Shown here piece by piece: positions 28,994 to 36,613 of a stretch of DNA of 64,000 nucleotides. Numbering within the stretch: the stretch's first letter is position 1; every line of letters begins with the position of its first letter. The notes below the pieces were generated by a model. It made no database searches, was not told the origin of the DNA, and saw nothing but the letters and a program-made list of their open reading frames with translations. Both the position numbers and the translations under genes were made by a program. Source of the DNA: Blautia sp. XA-2221 (GTDB lineage: Bacteria > Bacillota > Clostridia > Lachnospirales > Lachnospiraceae); contig NZ_JAJQXX010000010.1 of assembly GCF_028767025.1 (NCBI RefSeq), positions 44,745 through 108,744 of the forward strand, read 5' to 3'.

Positions 28994-30178
28994 ATGAATG
29001 AGTTACAGTTAAAATACGGATGCAATCCAAATCAGAAGCCTTCCAGAATCTATATGAACGACGGAAGCGAACTTCCTATCAGAGTTCTTTCCGGAAACCC
29101 TGGATATATTAACTTCTTGGATGCTTTTAACGGCTGGCAGCTTGTAAGAGATCTGAAAAAAGCTACCGGACTTGCAGCAGCAACTTCCTTTAAACATGTT
29201 TCCCCGGCAGGTGCTTCTGTGGGACTTCCTCTTACAGAAACTCTGGCAAAGATCTACTGGGTGGACGATATGAACTGGAAAGAGTTTTCGCCAATTGCCT
29301 GCGCTTATGCAAGAGCAAGAGGCGCAGACCGTATGTCATCTTTTGGAGATTTTATTTCTCTTTCTGATGTCTGCGACAAAGATACCGCTCTTCTTATTAA
29401 AAGAGAAGTTTCCGATGGTGTGATTGCTCCGGGATATACCGAAGAAGCACTGGAGATTTTGAAAGCCAAGAAAAAAGGCAATTACAATGTCATTGAGATT
29501 GATCCTGATTTTGTACCGGCTCCTCTGGAACACAAGGAAGTGTTTGGGGTAACTTTTGAGCAGGGAAGACAGGAGCTTGAGATCAATGATGATCTGATCG
29601 CGAACATTGTGACTCAGAATAAAGAGCTTACAGAAGATGCAAAACGTGACCTGAAAATTTCTCTGATCGTTCTGAAATATACTCAGTCTAACTCCGTATG
29701 CTTTGTAAAGGACGGACAGGCAATTGGCGTAGGAGCTGGTCAGCAGTCCCGTGTACACTGTACCAGACTGGCAGGACAGAAAGCAGATAACTGGTTCCTC
29801 CGTCAGAGTCCTCAGGTTCTGAACCTTCCATTTAAAGAGGGAATCAGCCGTGCAGAAAGAGACAACGCCATTGATGTTTATATTGGCGAAGAATACATGG
29901 ATGTTCTTGCTGATGGCGCGTGGGAGAGAATTTTTGCTGAGAAGCCGGAAGTATTTACAAGAGAAGCGAAACGCGCATGGCTGGATCAGCTGACTGACGT
30001 AACGCTGGGATCAGATGCGTTCTTCCCGTTTAGCGATAACATTGAAAGGGCTCATAAGAGCGGTGTGAAATATATTGCACAGCCGGGCGGATCTGTAAGA
30101 GATGAGGATGTAATCGCAACTTGTGACAAATACGGTATGACAATGGCATTTACCGGAATCAGACTGTTCCATCACTAA
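28994..30178 (+). CDS. purH: AICAR transformylase (stand-alone PurH C-terminal domain)
   Basis: A 394-aa protein matching only the AICAR formyltransferase half of PurH, with no N-terminal cyclohydrolase domain. Recognisable parts: TSFKHVSPAGA, ADRMSSFGDFISLSD, YTQSNSVCFVKDGQAIGVGAGQQSRVHCTRLA, and the C-terminal SDAFFPFSDNIERA. It transfers a formyl group from 10-formyl-THF to AICAR; the product FAICAR is closed by the upstream PurO. Both are under the ZTP riboswitch, which senses the build-up of its own substrate as ZMP/ZTP. Confidence 0.95.
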   Translation: MNELQLKYGCNPNQKPSRIYMNDGSELPIRVLSGNPGYINFLDAFNGWQLVRDLKKATGLAAATSFKHVSPAGASVGLPLTETLAKIYWVDDMNWKEFSPIACAYARARGADRMSSFGDFISLSDVCDKDTALLIKREVSDGVIAPGYTEEALEILKAKKKGNYNVIEIDPDFVPAPLEHKEVFGVTFEQGRQELEINDDLIANIVTQNKELTEDAKRDLKISLIVLKYTQSNSVCFVKDGQAIGVGAGQQSRVHCTRLAGQKADNWFLRQSPQVLNLPFKEGISRAERDNAIDVYIGEEYMDVLADGAWERIFAEKPEVFTREAKRAWLDQLTDVTLGSDAFFPFSDNIERAHKSGVKYIAQPGGSVRDEDVIATCDKYGMTMAFTGIRLFHH

Positions 30179-30196
30179 AAGTTTTATAATAAGGAT

Positions 30197-30241
30197 GATA
30201 CCAGAACAGGGCAGCCGTAGGAGCTGCCCTGTTCTGGTATC
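30197..30241. terminator. Long perfect hairpin after the AICAR transformylase gene
   Basis: A 19-bp perfect stem (arms 30197-30215 and 30223-30241) with a 7-nt loop. No T-run follows on either strand, but it is the only stop signal behind this operon. Confidence 0.55.
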
Positions 30242-30508
30242 ATTATCAATTCGAACTTTTGTGGAACCCTTTGATTTAAAAATATTTTCTAACTGACCAT
30301 AGATTTTGCTGCCAAATCCTTTTTCTTTATAGCTTGCATCAAGCATGAACAGAGACAGATAAGTTTCTTCTGCTATTTTAAAATCACTTACAGCAATAGT
30401 GCTATTTTCAGGATTTTTTATGACAACAGATTTGAATCCCATATGCTGAAAGTGCACACAGTTTATTGCCTCCCGGTATTGTTTATCTGGATAGAAAATA
30501 TAGTGCAT
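30242..30508 (-). pseudogene. Truncated GNAT acetyltransferase remnant
   Basis: On the minus strand about 89 residues match a GNAT fold: ETYLSLFMLDASYKEKGFGS is the acetyl-CoA-binding core (Q/R-x-x-G-x-G/A region). The reading frame loses similarity where it meets the hairpin at 30241, so the C-terminal beta strands are missing. The ATG at 30508 lacks a strong RBS. It sits between the purine operon and tRNA-Gly and looks like decayed accessory DNA. Confidence 0.65.
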
Positions 30509-30521
30509 GATTTAAAATTTA

Positions 30522-30556
30522 TAAAAATAAAAAACCAGAACAAAACTGTTCTGGTT
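30522..30556 (-). terminator. tRNA-Gly terminator
   Basis: On the minus strand AACCAGAAC pairs with GTTCTGGTT (30533-30541 and 30548-30556), followed by TTTTATTTTT. Confidence 0.85.
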
Positions 30557-30562
30557 TAGAAG

Positions 30563-30635
30563 AGCGATAGACGGGGCTCGAACCCGCGGTCTCGACCTTG
30601 GCAAGGTCGCGCGTTACCAACTACGCCACTATCGC
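30563..30635 (-). tRNA. tRNA-Gly (GCC anticodon)
   Basis: 73 nt on the minus strand. The acceptor stem GCGATAG/CTATCGC, the D-arm, the anticodon loop CTTGCCAAG (anticodon GCC), the T-arm GCGGGTTCGAGCCCCGT (with GGTTCGA) and a U discriminator all fit. CCA is not encoded. It has its own promoter and terminator. Confidence 0.97.
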
Positions 30636-30681
30636 ATGTGTTAGATTGTCTTGTGAGGTGTTTCCCTCGCTGACAAAATAT

Positions 30682-30710
30682 ACTATACCAGATAGAATTG
30701 TATTTGTCAA
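30682..30710 (-). promoter_or_regulatory. tRNA-Gly promoter
   Basis: Minus-strand TTGACA (30705-30710), 17 nt, TATAGT (30682-30687). Confidence 0.85.
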
Positions 30711-30713
30711 ATG

Positions 30714-30747
30714 TTTTTTTGAAATTTTTTAAAAAATTTCAAAAAAA
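30714..30747. repeat. 34-bp perfect A/T palindrome
   Basis: Seven T, GAAATTTTTT and its mirror complement AAAAAATTTC, then seven A. It sits just upstream of the tRNA promoter, as an UP-like A/T block or potential cruciform. Confidence 0.6.
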
Positions 30748-30837
30748 ATTTCGGAGATATCATATGTTAGGATTTTGAGGAGGAATTAATCCTGTTAATG
30801 TCCGGCTGTTTCTGTAAAAAACCAGGTACAATCATTT

Positions 30838-30873
30838 CTCCGGTCAGTGATAAAATTTCGCTGATTGGAGTTT
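30838..30873 (+). terminator. Orphan plus-strand terminator
   Basis: CTCCGGTCAG pairs with CTGATTGGAG (ten pairs including two G-U), then TTTTTT. No recognised gene precedes it in 30748-30837; there is an unmatched AGGAGGA at 30777-30783 and a 33-codon ATG frame at 30798-30899 that overlaps the hairpin and looks non-coding. Confidence 0.6.
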
Positions 30874-31018
30874 TTTCTGTATGTTTTATAAAAATTTAAG
30901 AATTAATAAGAACGTTTTGTGCTAGAATAAATTTATCAACATTTCTGTTGCCGGAGTTCATCCGGTAAATTCCCATTTTATTTTTCAGAAAAATATGAAA
31001 AGAACAAACAGGTAATTC

Positions 31019-32302
31019 GTGTGCCTGGAAAGAGGAGGAGATCATATCGAATTAACCGGAATTATTTTAAAAGGGCGTTATTGTATTGTGGAGAGAATTG
31101 GAAGAGGTGGGGAGGGCTCCCTTTATCTTGCGAGAGATCTGGAACTTGGAATATACCGGGCGGTAAAGGAATTGCCTGCCGAGAAAAAACGTGAGGCAGG
31201 TCTTCTGCGGCTTTTGGAGCATCCTTCTTTGCCAAAAATGATTGATTATGCAGAACAGAACGGTCATTGTTATCTTGTAATGGAATATATCAGAGGAAAA
31301 TCTCTGAGACAGTATTTGGATGATGGAAAGGTATTTTCAGGAGAAGAGATTATGAGTATTGCAGGTACGGTTCTGGAGATATTGAAGTATCTGCATTCCA
31401 GAAAGCCTGCAGTTTATTATGGCGATCTGAAACCGGATAATCTGATGCTGACAGAAACTGGCAGACTTTATCTGGTTGATTTTGGAAGCGCTGTTCTGGG
31501 ATATGAAAGAAAAAGTGTGATCTGTCTGGGAACAGAAGGGTATGCAGCTCCGGAGCAGTATCAGGGACAGGTTGTTCCGGCCAGTGATTTTTATGCTCTG
31601 GGAAAAACAGTGGATGAGCTGTGTGGGAAACGCAGATTCCTGTATTTTTTCCAGTATCCCGGACTTGGTCTTTTTATCAGAAAAAGTTGTCGCAGCCAGG
31701 TGGAGAAGCGCTGGAAATCAGCAGAGGAAGCAGAGAATGTCCTGAAAAAAATAAAACCGTTGTCATGGAAAGTATGGAAGGGAACTGCTGTTGGACTGTG
31801 TTGTTTTCTATGTATTGTATCCGCGATAGGATTTCTGGCAATAGAAACGATGCATAGAACGAAAATGCCGGAACTGGAAACTGTCCTATCTCCGGTTACT
31901 GCCTGGTATTATTCTATGGATTATCGGTCAGGCGGGAACGGTATCAGAAAAATAATTACATGTCAGACAGAAAAGGCCGGACAGAGACTTCTGAGGATGT
32001 ATGATGCCTGGGAGCAGCAGGAACAGATACTTATACTTCTTGCTCAGAACAGCGAACTGGAAGGAAATATGGCAAAGGCAGAAGGGTATTACAGAGAGAT
32101 GCTTCGGGAAAAGGCATGCAGTAAAGGATATTCCCTGTACGGGTTGTTCCTTATCAGGCAGGGAAGAGAAAATGAAAGTGCGGAATTATATCAAATGATG
32201 AAGGAGCAGAAATCTCTGAAAAATGATTTTGGGTCAAAGGAGAATATAAAACAATGGAAACAGTATTTGAGCCGTTTATCTTTTGCGAAAGGAGAAAAAT
32301 AG
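31019..32302 (+). CDS. Membrane serine/threonine protein kinase
   Basis: A Hanks-type kinase of about 420 aa. Glycine loop RIGRGGEGSLYLAR, catalytic lysine in AVKEL (near residue 50), catalytic loop YYGDLKPDNLML (HRD replaced by YGD, with the Asp kept), VDFGSA, and YAAPEQY. A single transmembrane helix (VGLCCFLCIVSAIGFLAIE, about 257-277) leads to an extracytoplasmic TPR-like domain (EAEGYYREMLREKA). No PASTA repeats. The annotated GTG 31019 has only a weak RBS; AGGAGG at 31033-31038 points 7 nt downstream to an in-frame ATC (31046), where an ATG would be expected. Coupled with the next gene (4-bp gap). Confidence 0.85.
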   Translation: MCLERGGDHIELTGIILKGRYCIVERIGRGGEGSLYLARDLELGIYRAVKELPAEKKREAGLLRLLEHPSLPKMIDYAEQNGHCYLVMEYIRGKSLRQYLDDGKVFSGEEIMSIAGTVLEILKYLHSRKPAVYYGDLKPDNLMLTETGRLYLVDFGSAVLGYERKSVICLGTEGYAAPEQYQGQVVPASDFYALGKTVDELCGKRRFLYFFQYPGLGLFIRKSCRSQVEKRWKSAEEAENVLKKIKPLSWKVWKGTAVGLCCFLCIVSAIGFLAIETMHRTKMPELETVLSPVTAWYYSMDYRSGGNGIRKIITCQTEKAGQRLLRMYDAWEQQEQILILLAQNSELEGNMAKAEGYYREMLREKACSKGYSLYGLFLIRQGRENESAELYQMMKEQKSLKNDFGSKENIKQWKQYLSRLSFAKGEK

Positions 32303-32306
32303 AGGG

Positions 32307-33215
32307 ATGAGTTTCAATAGAAAGAATAGAGAGTATGATGCAAGGAGAAAGAGACATTCTGAGGGAAAATATCGGACTGGTATTTCTGCATACAAAAAGT
32401 ATCTGACAGTGATCTTATCGCTTGTATTTATAACAGCATTAAGACAGACCGGCGCTGCTCAGGACCTTGGAGGGTTTCATGTGGAGACACTTCCGGGAGA
32501 GAGCGAAGGCCTTCCGTCTGATTGGGAAACAGGAAATGGAGGAGAAGAGTTTGGGGAACAACAGCAGTCTGAGGAAAATGGATATGAAGATATCTTTGGG
32601 TCAGGCGAAGGAAACTGGCAGGAGGATGTTTATGAAGAACCGGAAAGTGGGGATGGATCCGGATGGGAAAACAGCATTGGAACTACAGACGAAGAATATT
32701 TAGAAGAACCGGTGAGCCAGGATGTGACAGAACAGTTACCGGAAAATTGGATTGAGGGAGGGGAGTCGGATTGTACAGAAAGTGTCCGGAACAGACCGTC
32801 TTACAGGACACAGTTACCAGTGGTAACAGTTTCGCCAGCTGCTGCTGTTGATACTGCGCCAGATCTGGAACCGGAGTTATATCAGACAGAGAAAACAGGA
32901 AAAGATAACAGAAATAAGGTACCGGAACGATTCTCGGATCAGCTGAATGTTGTACCGGAGGTTGTTTACTGGAAGAGGACAATAAAAAATGCGGGAGAGC
33001 CTGCGCTGAGTATAAAACTAAACAGAAATGTTCAGATTCTTTCCCTGCGGGTCAATGGAAAAGAAACCAGATGGCACCAGGAGAAAAGCAGGATCTATCT
33101 TGACATCCCTGAGGAGCAGAAGGAATCAGAAGAAGCATTTCATACAGAAATAGCTTTTCTTTCCTATAACGGAATGGAGAGCGGAATTTACATGGACGTC
33201 CCGGGAAAATCATGA
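32307..33215 (+). CDS. Secreted acidic protein of unknown function
   Basis: I do not recognise a family. The 302-aa product has a basic N-terminus, a signal peptide or anchor (YLTVILSLVFITALRQTGAAQ, about 33-53), then about 120 residues very rich in Glu, Gly, Asp and Ser with few hydrophobics, probably disordered. A C-terminal domain of about 85 residues (from VVPEVVYWKRTIKNAGE) has alternating hydrophobic strands and may be an Ig-like or beta-sandwich fold. ATG 32307 has AAAGGAG upstream. The 4-bp gap to the kinase suggests that they work together, perhaps as sensor and envelope partner or substrate. Confidence 0.65.
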   Translation: MSFNRKNREYDARRKRHSEGKYRTGISAYKKYLTVILSLVFITALRQTGAAQDLGGFHVETLPGESEGLPSDWETGNGGEEFGEQQQSEENGYEDIFGSGEGNWQEDVYEEPESGDGSGWENSIGTTDEEYLEEPVSQDVTEQLPENWIEGGESDCTESVRNRPSYRTQLPVVTVSPAAAVDTAPDLEPELYQTEKTGKDNRNKVPERFSDQLNVVPEVVYWKRTIKNAGEPALSIKLNRNVQILSLRVNGKETRWHQEKSRIYLDIPEEQKESEEAFHTEIAFLSYNGMESGIYMDVPGKS

Positions 33216-33265
33216 TATACTATCCGATAATCAGTAAATAAAAATTCTGAAAATCGGAGGCGTTT

Positions 33266-33913
33266 ATGTATAAAGTAATTTTATTTGATCTGGACGGCAC
33301 ACTGACAGAATCAGGTGAGGGAATCACTAAATCTGTGCAGTATGCGTTGGAGAAACTGGGAAAACCGAAGGAAGATCTGAAAAAACTGGAGGTGTTTGTG
33401 GGACCGCCTCTTTTACAGCAGTTTATGACATATGCCGGACTGGACGAGGAAACAGGAAGAAAAGCAGTGGAGTATTACAGAGAGCGGTATGCTACTGTCG
33501 GGATTTTTGAAAATCGGCCGTATCCTGGAGTGGAAGAGATGCTGGATACATTGTGCGACAAAGGATATATCCTTGCAGTTGCTTCTTCCAAGCCGGAATA
33601 TTTTGTAAAAAAAATCCTGAATCATTTTGCACTGACCGGATATTTCAGTGAGATTGTGGGAAGTGAAATGAGCGGCAAAAGAACCGGAAAAGCGGAAGTA
33701 ATCGAGGAGGTTCTGAACCGTCTGAATATGCAGAATCATCGTAATGAAGTTATTATGGTAGGGGATAAGGAGCATGATGTGTTAGGCGCCAGAAAGGCAG
33801 GACTTGAATGTGTGGCAGTATCTTATGGATATGGTACAGAAGACGAACTGAAACAGGCGCAGCCTTTAAAGATTGTAGATTCTGTACAGGGGATCACTGA
33901 TTTTTTCTGCTGA
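33266..33913 (+). CDS. HAD-superfamily phosphatase, phosphoglycolate phosphatase-like
   Basis: A 215-aa HAD hydrolase. Motif I is LFDLDGTLTES with the nucleophile Asp, motif II VASSKPE, motif III the GSEMSGKRTGK lysine, motif IV VGDKEHDVLGA. The four-helix cap places it with the PGPase/beta-phosphoglucomutase subfamily (Gph-like). It may act on phosphoglycolate, pyrophosphate or a sugar phosphate; the substrate cannot be told. RBS CGGAGGCG precedes ATG 33266. It lies 50 bp behind the acidic protein gene. Confidence 0.88.
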   Translation: MYKVILFDLDGTLTESGEGITKSVQYALEKLGKPKEDLKKLEVFVGPPLLQQFMTYAGLDEETGRKAVEYYRERYATVGIFENRPYPGVEEMLDTLCDKGYILAVASSKPEYFVKKILNHFALTGYFSEIVGSEMSGKRTGKAEVIEEVLNRLNMQNHRNEVIMVGDKEHDVLGARKAGLECVAVSYGYGTEDELKQAQPLKIVDSVQGITDFFC

Positions 33914-33945
33914 CCCCTCTGCATAAACAGAACATTTTCAAAAAA

Positions 33946-34740
33946 GTGTGGAGGGTGATCTATCCCTGTGGAATTCATTTTCTGATTAGCCAGATTGTAG
34001 GATATACAGCTCTGGCAGTTCTTTGTTACGGTATGGGATATGGACTGGAATTTTATCAGTCCCAGACCATTCTGATGATTGGGATTACCGCGCTTCTGAC
34101 AATGGTTCCCTGTATCTGGTTTTATCAGAAGGATAAAAATGCAAGAGTTGCCAGGGGATTGATTCCGGAGCAGCCGGGAAGAAAACTGAAACCTGGAGAA
34201 GGAATCTTTTTACTGTTGATAGGAGCGGCGTTTGCTACATTTGCCAATATGCTGGTGGCTTTGCTTCAAAACGTTCTGAATGTACAGGAATATCAGGAAA
34301 ATATAGCACAGATCACAAACGGAAAAAGCTTTTTTATGCTTATACTTTGGATGGGAGTGATCGCTCCTCTTGCAGAGGAGATTGTTTTTCGATGGCTGAT
34401 TTATCTTAGACTGAGGGATTATACCCGGATGGCAACTGCAGCAGTGATATCAGGAGTATTCTTTGGCATCTATCACATGAATCTTACCCAGGCTGTTTAT
34501 GCAGGGATTCTGGGAATTGTGTTTGCGTATTTTCTGGAACTCACAGGAAATCTGTGGGCAAGTGTTCTGCTTCATATGGGGGCAAATATCTGGTCATTGA
34601 TTCTTCCGGAACTACTGATTCGGATGCCGGAGGAACAGATGATCACGGTTGCGTTGGGGATTGATATAGTTCTTTTATGCATACTTGGAACAGGCATCAG
34701 TTATTTTAAAAGACATACATGTTACAGACGGATGATTTAA
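33946..34740 (+). CDS. CPBP-family intramembrane metalloprotease
   Basis: A 264-aa polytopic membrane protein with all three CPBP (Abi/CAAX) motifs: EEIVFRWLIYLRLRD with the glutamate pair, FGIYHMNL with the first histidine, and NLWASVLLHMGANI with the second. About seven to eight hydrophobic segments. Relatives process prenylated or lantibiotic-type substrates or act in bacteriocin immunity, but there is no such cluster nearby. The start is unclear: GTG 33946 has no RBS and the frame remains open to an ATT at 33934 that would give MFKKVWRVIY, a likelier N-terminus. Confidence 0.85.
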   Translation: MWRVIYPCGIHFLISQIVGYTALAVLCYGMGYGLEFYQSQTILMIGITALLTMVPCIWFYQKDKNARVARGLIPEQPGRKLKPGEGIFLLLIGAAFATFANMLVALLQNVLNVQEYQENIAQITNGKSFFMLILWMGVIAPLAEEIVFRWLIYLRLRDYTRMATAAVISGVFFGIYHMNLTQAVYAGILGIVFAYFLELTGNLWASVLLHMGANIWSLILPELLIRMPEEQMITVALGIDIVLLCILGTGISYFKRHTCYRRMI

Positions 34741-34741
34741 A

Positions 34742-34810
34742 AAAAGGGGATGCAAAAAAACTCAATCGAGTTTTTTTACATCCCCTTTCCGTAGAGACTG
34801 CTATTTCATA
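34742..34810 (+). repeat. Dispersed intergenic repeat, copy 2, also a terminator
   Basis: GGGATGCAAAAAAACTC pairs with GAGTTTTTTTACATCCC around a short loop, then TTTCCGTAGAGACTGCTATTT. The loop TCAAT(C/G)GAG and the CCGTAG.G.CTG.TATTT tail match the copy at 23327-23400. The stem would stop transcription from both the CPBP gene and the convergent MATE gene. Confidence 0.6.
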
Positions 34811-34818
34811 TTCTATTT

Positions 34819-36174
34819 TTAACTGCGGGAAGTAATATGCAGCCAATCCGACTTTAAATAAAAAATAAGAAATACGATGGAACTCAGCGTCCAGGTCAGT
34901 GGGTATGCCCAGAAGATTACCTGGATAGATGGAATAAGCTTTACAATAACAGTAATATAACTTACACGGATGATACACCAGCAGATCATCATAACAAACA
35001 TGGGAATAATGGATTTTCCTGCTCCCCGGAGAAGCCCTGCCAGACAATGGGAAAATGCCAGAAGAAAATAAAACAGAGTCACTGTGCGGGCCTGTTGTAC
35101 TCCGAAAGCAACAACATCAGGATCGCTGTTAAAAGCTGCGATCAGTACAGGAGAGGCAAAGTAGATAATGATTCCTATGCACTCTGCCATGACAAGACTG
35201 CAGATAATGCCGAAGCGGGCTCCTTTTTTTGCCCTGTCATATTTTTTTGCCCCGAGATTCTGGCTGATAAAGGTAGTCAGTGACATGGAAAAACAGGTGA
35301 TGGGAAGAAAACCGAAACCTTCTATTTTAGAATAGGAACCACAACCGGCTACAGCCAGTTTGCCAAAGCTGTTGATGTTGGACTGAACCACCACATTTGC
35401 CAGAGAGATAATGGAATTCTGGATTCCTGCAGGCAGTCCGTTGGAAATGATCTGACGGAGCATGGAGGGATCCAGCTGGATTTTACGAAGAGATACTCGA
35501 TATTCTTCGGGACTCTTCCTGGTAAGACGGTTCAGGCAGAGAAAGGCGCTGACAAACTGGGAAATGATCGTGGCAGCTGCTGCGGCGCCTACTCCCATGT
35601 GGAAAACACCTACAAATAAAAGATCCAGACAGATATTTACCAGGGAGGAAAATATCAGGTAGTAAAGGGGATGCTTGCTGTCCCCCACGGACTGCAGGAT
35701 ACCGACAAAATTATTATAGAGGACAAAAGCCACAGACCCCAGGAAATAGATCCTGAAATATCGGATGGAATTGGGGAGTACGTCTGCAGGAGTTTTCATC
35801 AGAACCAGGATCTTTGGAGCAAGAAGGAGACCGAGGATCGTCAAGAGAATTCCGGAGAATAGTCCAAAGCCTATAGTGGTGTGGATGGCTTTCTGTAAAT
35901 TCTTTGTCTGTCTTGCGCCGAAGTATCGGGCAATGACCACTCCGGCGCCGATGGCAATCCCATTGAAAAAACCTACCAGAAGAAAAATAAGGCTTCCGGA
36001 AGAACTGACTGCAGCCAGAGCATTACTGCCCAGAAAGTTTCCTACGATCAGAGAATCGGCAGTATTGTAAAGCTGTTGAAAAAGATTGCCCAGAAAAATA
36101 GGAATGGCAAAAGCCGTCATCCTTTTCCAGATGGCTCCTTCTGTGAGAAGTGTTTTTGAAGAAGTGGCGCTCAT
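34819..36174 (-). CDS. MATE-family multidrug efflux transporter
   Basis: A 451-aa polytopic membrane protein of the MATE family (DinF/NorM-like): IPIFLGNLFQQLYNTADSLIVGNFLG is the diagnostic first helix region, repeated in the second half as SFGKLAVAGCGSYSKIEGFG. Twelve helices are expected. It should export cationic compounds by Na+ or H+ antiport; the substrates are unknown. GAGG precedes ATG 36174. It is a single gene with its own strong promoter and a shared terminator with the CPBP gene. Confidence 0.93.
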   Translation of the reverse strand: MSATSSKTLLTEGAIWKRMTAFAIPIFLGNLFQQLYNTADSLIVGNFLGSNALAAVSSSGSLIFLLVGFFNGIAIGAGVVIARYFGARQTKNLQKAIHTTIGFGLFSGILLTILGLLLAPKILVLMKTPADVLPNSIRYFRIYFLGSVAFVLYNNFVGILQSVGDSKHPLYYLIFSSLVNICLDLLFVGVFHMGVGAAAAATIISQFVSAFLCLNRLTRKSPEEYRVSLRKIQLDPSMLRQIISNGLPAGIQNSIISLANVVVQSNINSFGKLAVAGCGSYSKIEGFGFLPITCFSMSLTTFISQNLGAKKYDRAKKGARFGIICSLVMAECIGIIIYFASPVLIAAFNSDPDVVAFGVQQARTVTLFYFLLAFSHCLAGLLRGAGKSIIPMFVMMICWCIIRVSYITVIVKLIPSIQVIFWAYPLTWTLSSIVFLIFYLKSDWLHITSRS

Positions 36175-36228
36175 ATGTAAAACCTCGCTTGTTCAGTATT
36201 TTAATTCTCTTTTGATTTACTACACTAA

Positions 36229-36258
36229 ATTATACTGAAAATCATCAGGAATTGTCAA
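36229..36258 (-). promoter_or_regulatory. MATE gene promoter
   Basis: Minus-strand TTGACA (36253-36258), 18 nt, TATAAT (36229-36234), both consensus. Confidence 0.8.
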
Positions 36259-36345
36259 GGAAGCGTTGGATTTTGGATTTTTAGGATTTTTAGAGATACC
36301 TGAAACCAGGTGACAGATTAAAAGAATATTGTCGATGAGATTTTG

Positions 36346-36374
36346 TTGACTTTCAGGTAGGAGAAGCATATACT
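36346..36374 (+). promoter_or_regulatory. Promoter of the putative antitoxin RNA
   Basis: TTGACT (36346-36351), 17 nt, TATACT (36369-36374). There is no coding sequence behind it, only about 75 nt to the terminator at 36417-36451. Confidence 0.8.
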
Positions 36375-36380
36375 GATAAT

Positions 36381-36457
36381 AGCTAAAAACGTTATGATTC
36401 TGACATTAGCGAAAACGCCCCCCCGGAAGTCCACAACACTTCCGGGGGGGCTATTCC
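36381..36457 (+). ncRNA. Putative type I antitoxin RNA (RNA II-like)
   Basis: A predicted RNA of about 77 nt from the promoter at 36346 to the hairpin 36417-36451 and its TATTCCTTTT tail. Its 5' part (36387-36410) repeats the translation-start region of the convergent toxin gene (36562-36589), sharing the 13-nt TTCTGACATTAGC and the flanking AAACGT.ATGA, so it can base-pair with the toxin mRNA there as well as in the common terminator. This is the layout of RNA II in the pAD1 par locus. Confidence 0.65.
36387..36410 (+). repeat. Direct repeat A (antitoxin side)
   Basis: AAACGTTATGA-TTCTGACATTAGC; partner of the repeat at 36562-36589, which has four extra bases (TAAG) in the middle. Confidence 0.8.
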
Positions 36458-36460
36458 TTT
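36411..36460. terminator. Bidirectional terminator shared by toxin mRNA and antitoxin RNA
   Basis: Perfect 14-bp stem GCCCCCCCGGAAGT (36417-36430) with ACTTCCGGGGGGGC (36438-36451), loop CCACAAC. Plus strand continues TATTCCTTTT; minus strand continues GTTTTC. Confidence 0.92.
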
Positions 36461-36489
36461 TATGTAAGGTGGCTTAGACCTTTAGACTG

Positions 36490-36585
36490 TTACTGCCTAT
36501 TGTTTTTGTCCAGCCATTTGCAGATATAGTAGCTAACTATACCTGCTGCGACAGAAACAAAAAACGTCATGATAAGTTCTGACAT
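36490..36585 (-). CDS. Fst-like type I toxin peptide (31 aa)
   Basis: Minus-strand ATG 36585 to TAA gives MSELIMTFFVSVAAGIVSYY-ICKWLDKNNRQ: one membrane helix followed by W-L-D-K and a charged tail, as in Fst/Ldr-like toxins. The start at 36585 is chosen because AAAGGAGG (36595-36602 on the complement) lies 9 nt away; an ATG two codons upstream is too close. The RBS can be masked: ACCTCC and GGAGGT (36594-36599 with 36608-36613) form a hairpin, as in the Fst 5' stem-loop. The proline typical of Fst is absent. Toxicity is inferred from architecture. Confidence 0.72.
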   Translation of the reverse strand: MSELIMTFFVSVAAGIVSYYICKWLDKNNRQ

Positions 36586-36589
36586 TAGC
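36562..36589 (+). repeat. Direct repeat B (toxin translation start)
   Basis: AAACGTCATGATAAGTTCTG-ACATTAGC; matches 36387-36410 except for TAAG and one substitution. It covers the toxin start codon on the minus strand. Confidence 0.8.
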
Positions 36590-36613
36590 ATTCACCTCCT
36601 TTCTGCTGGAGGT

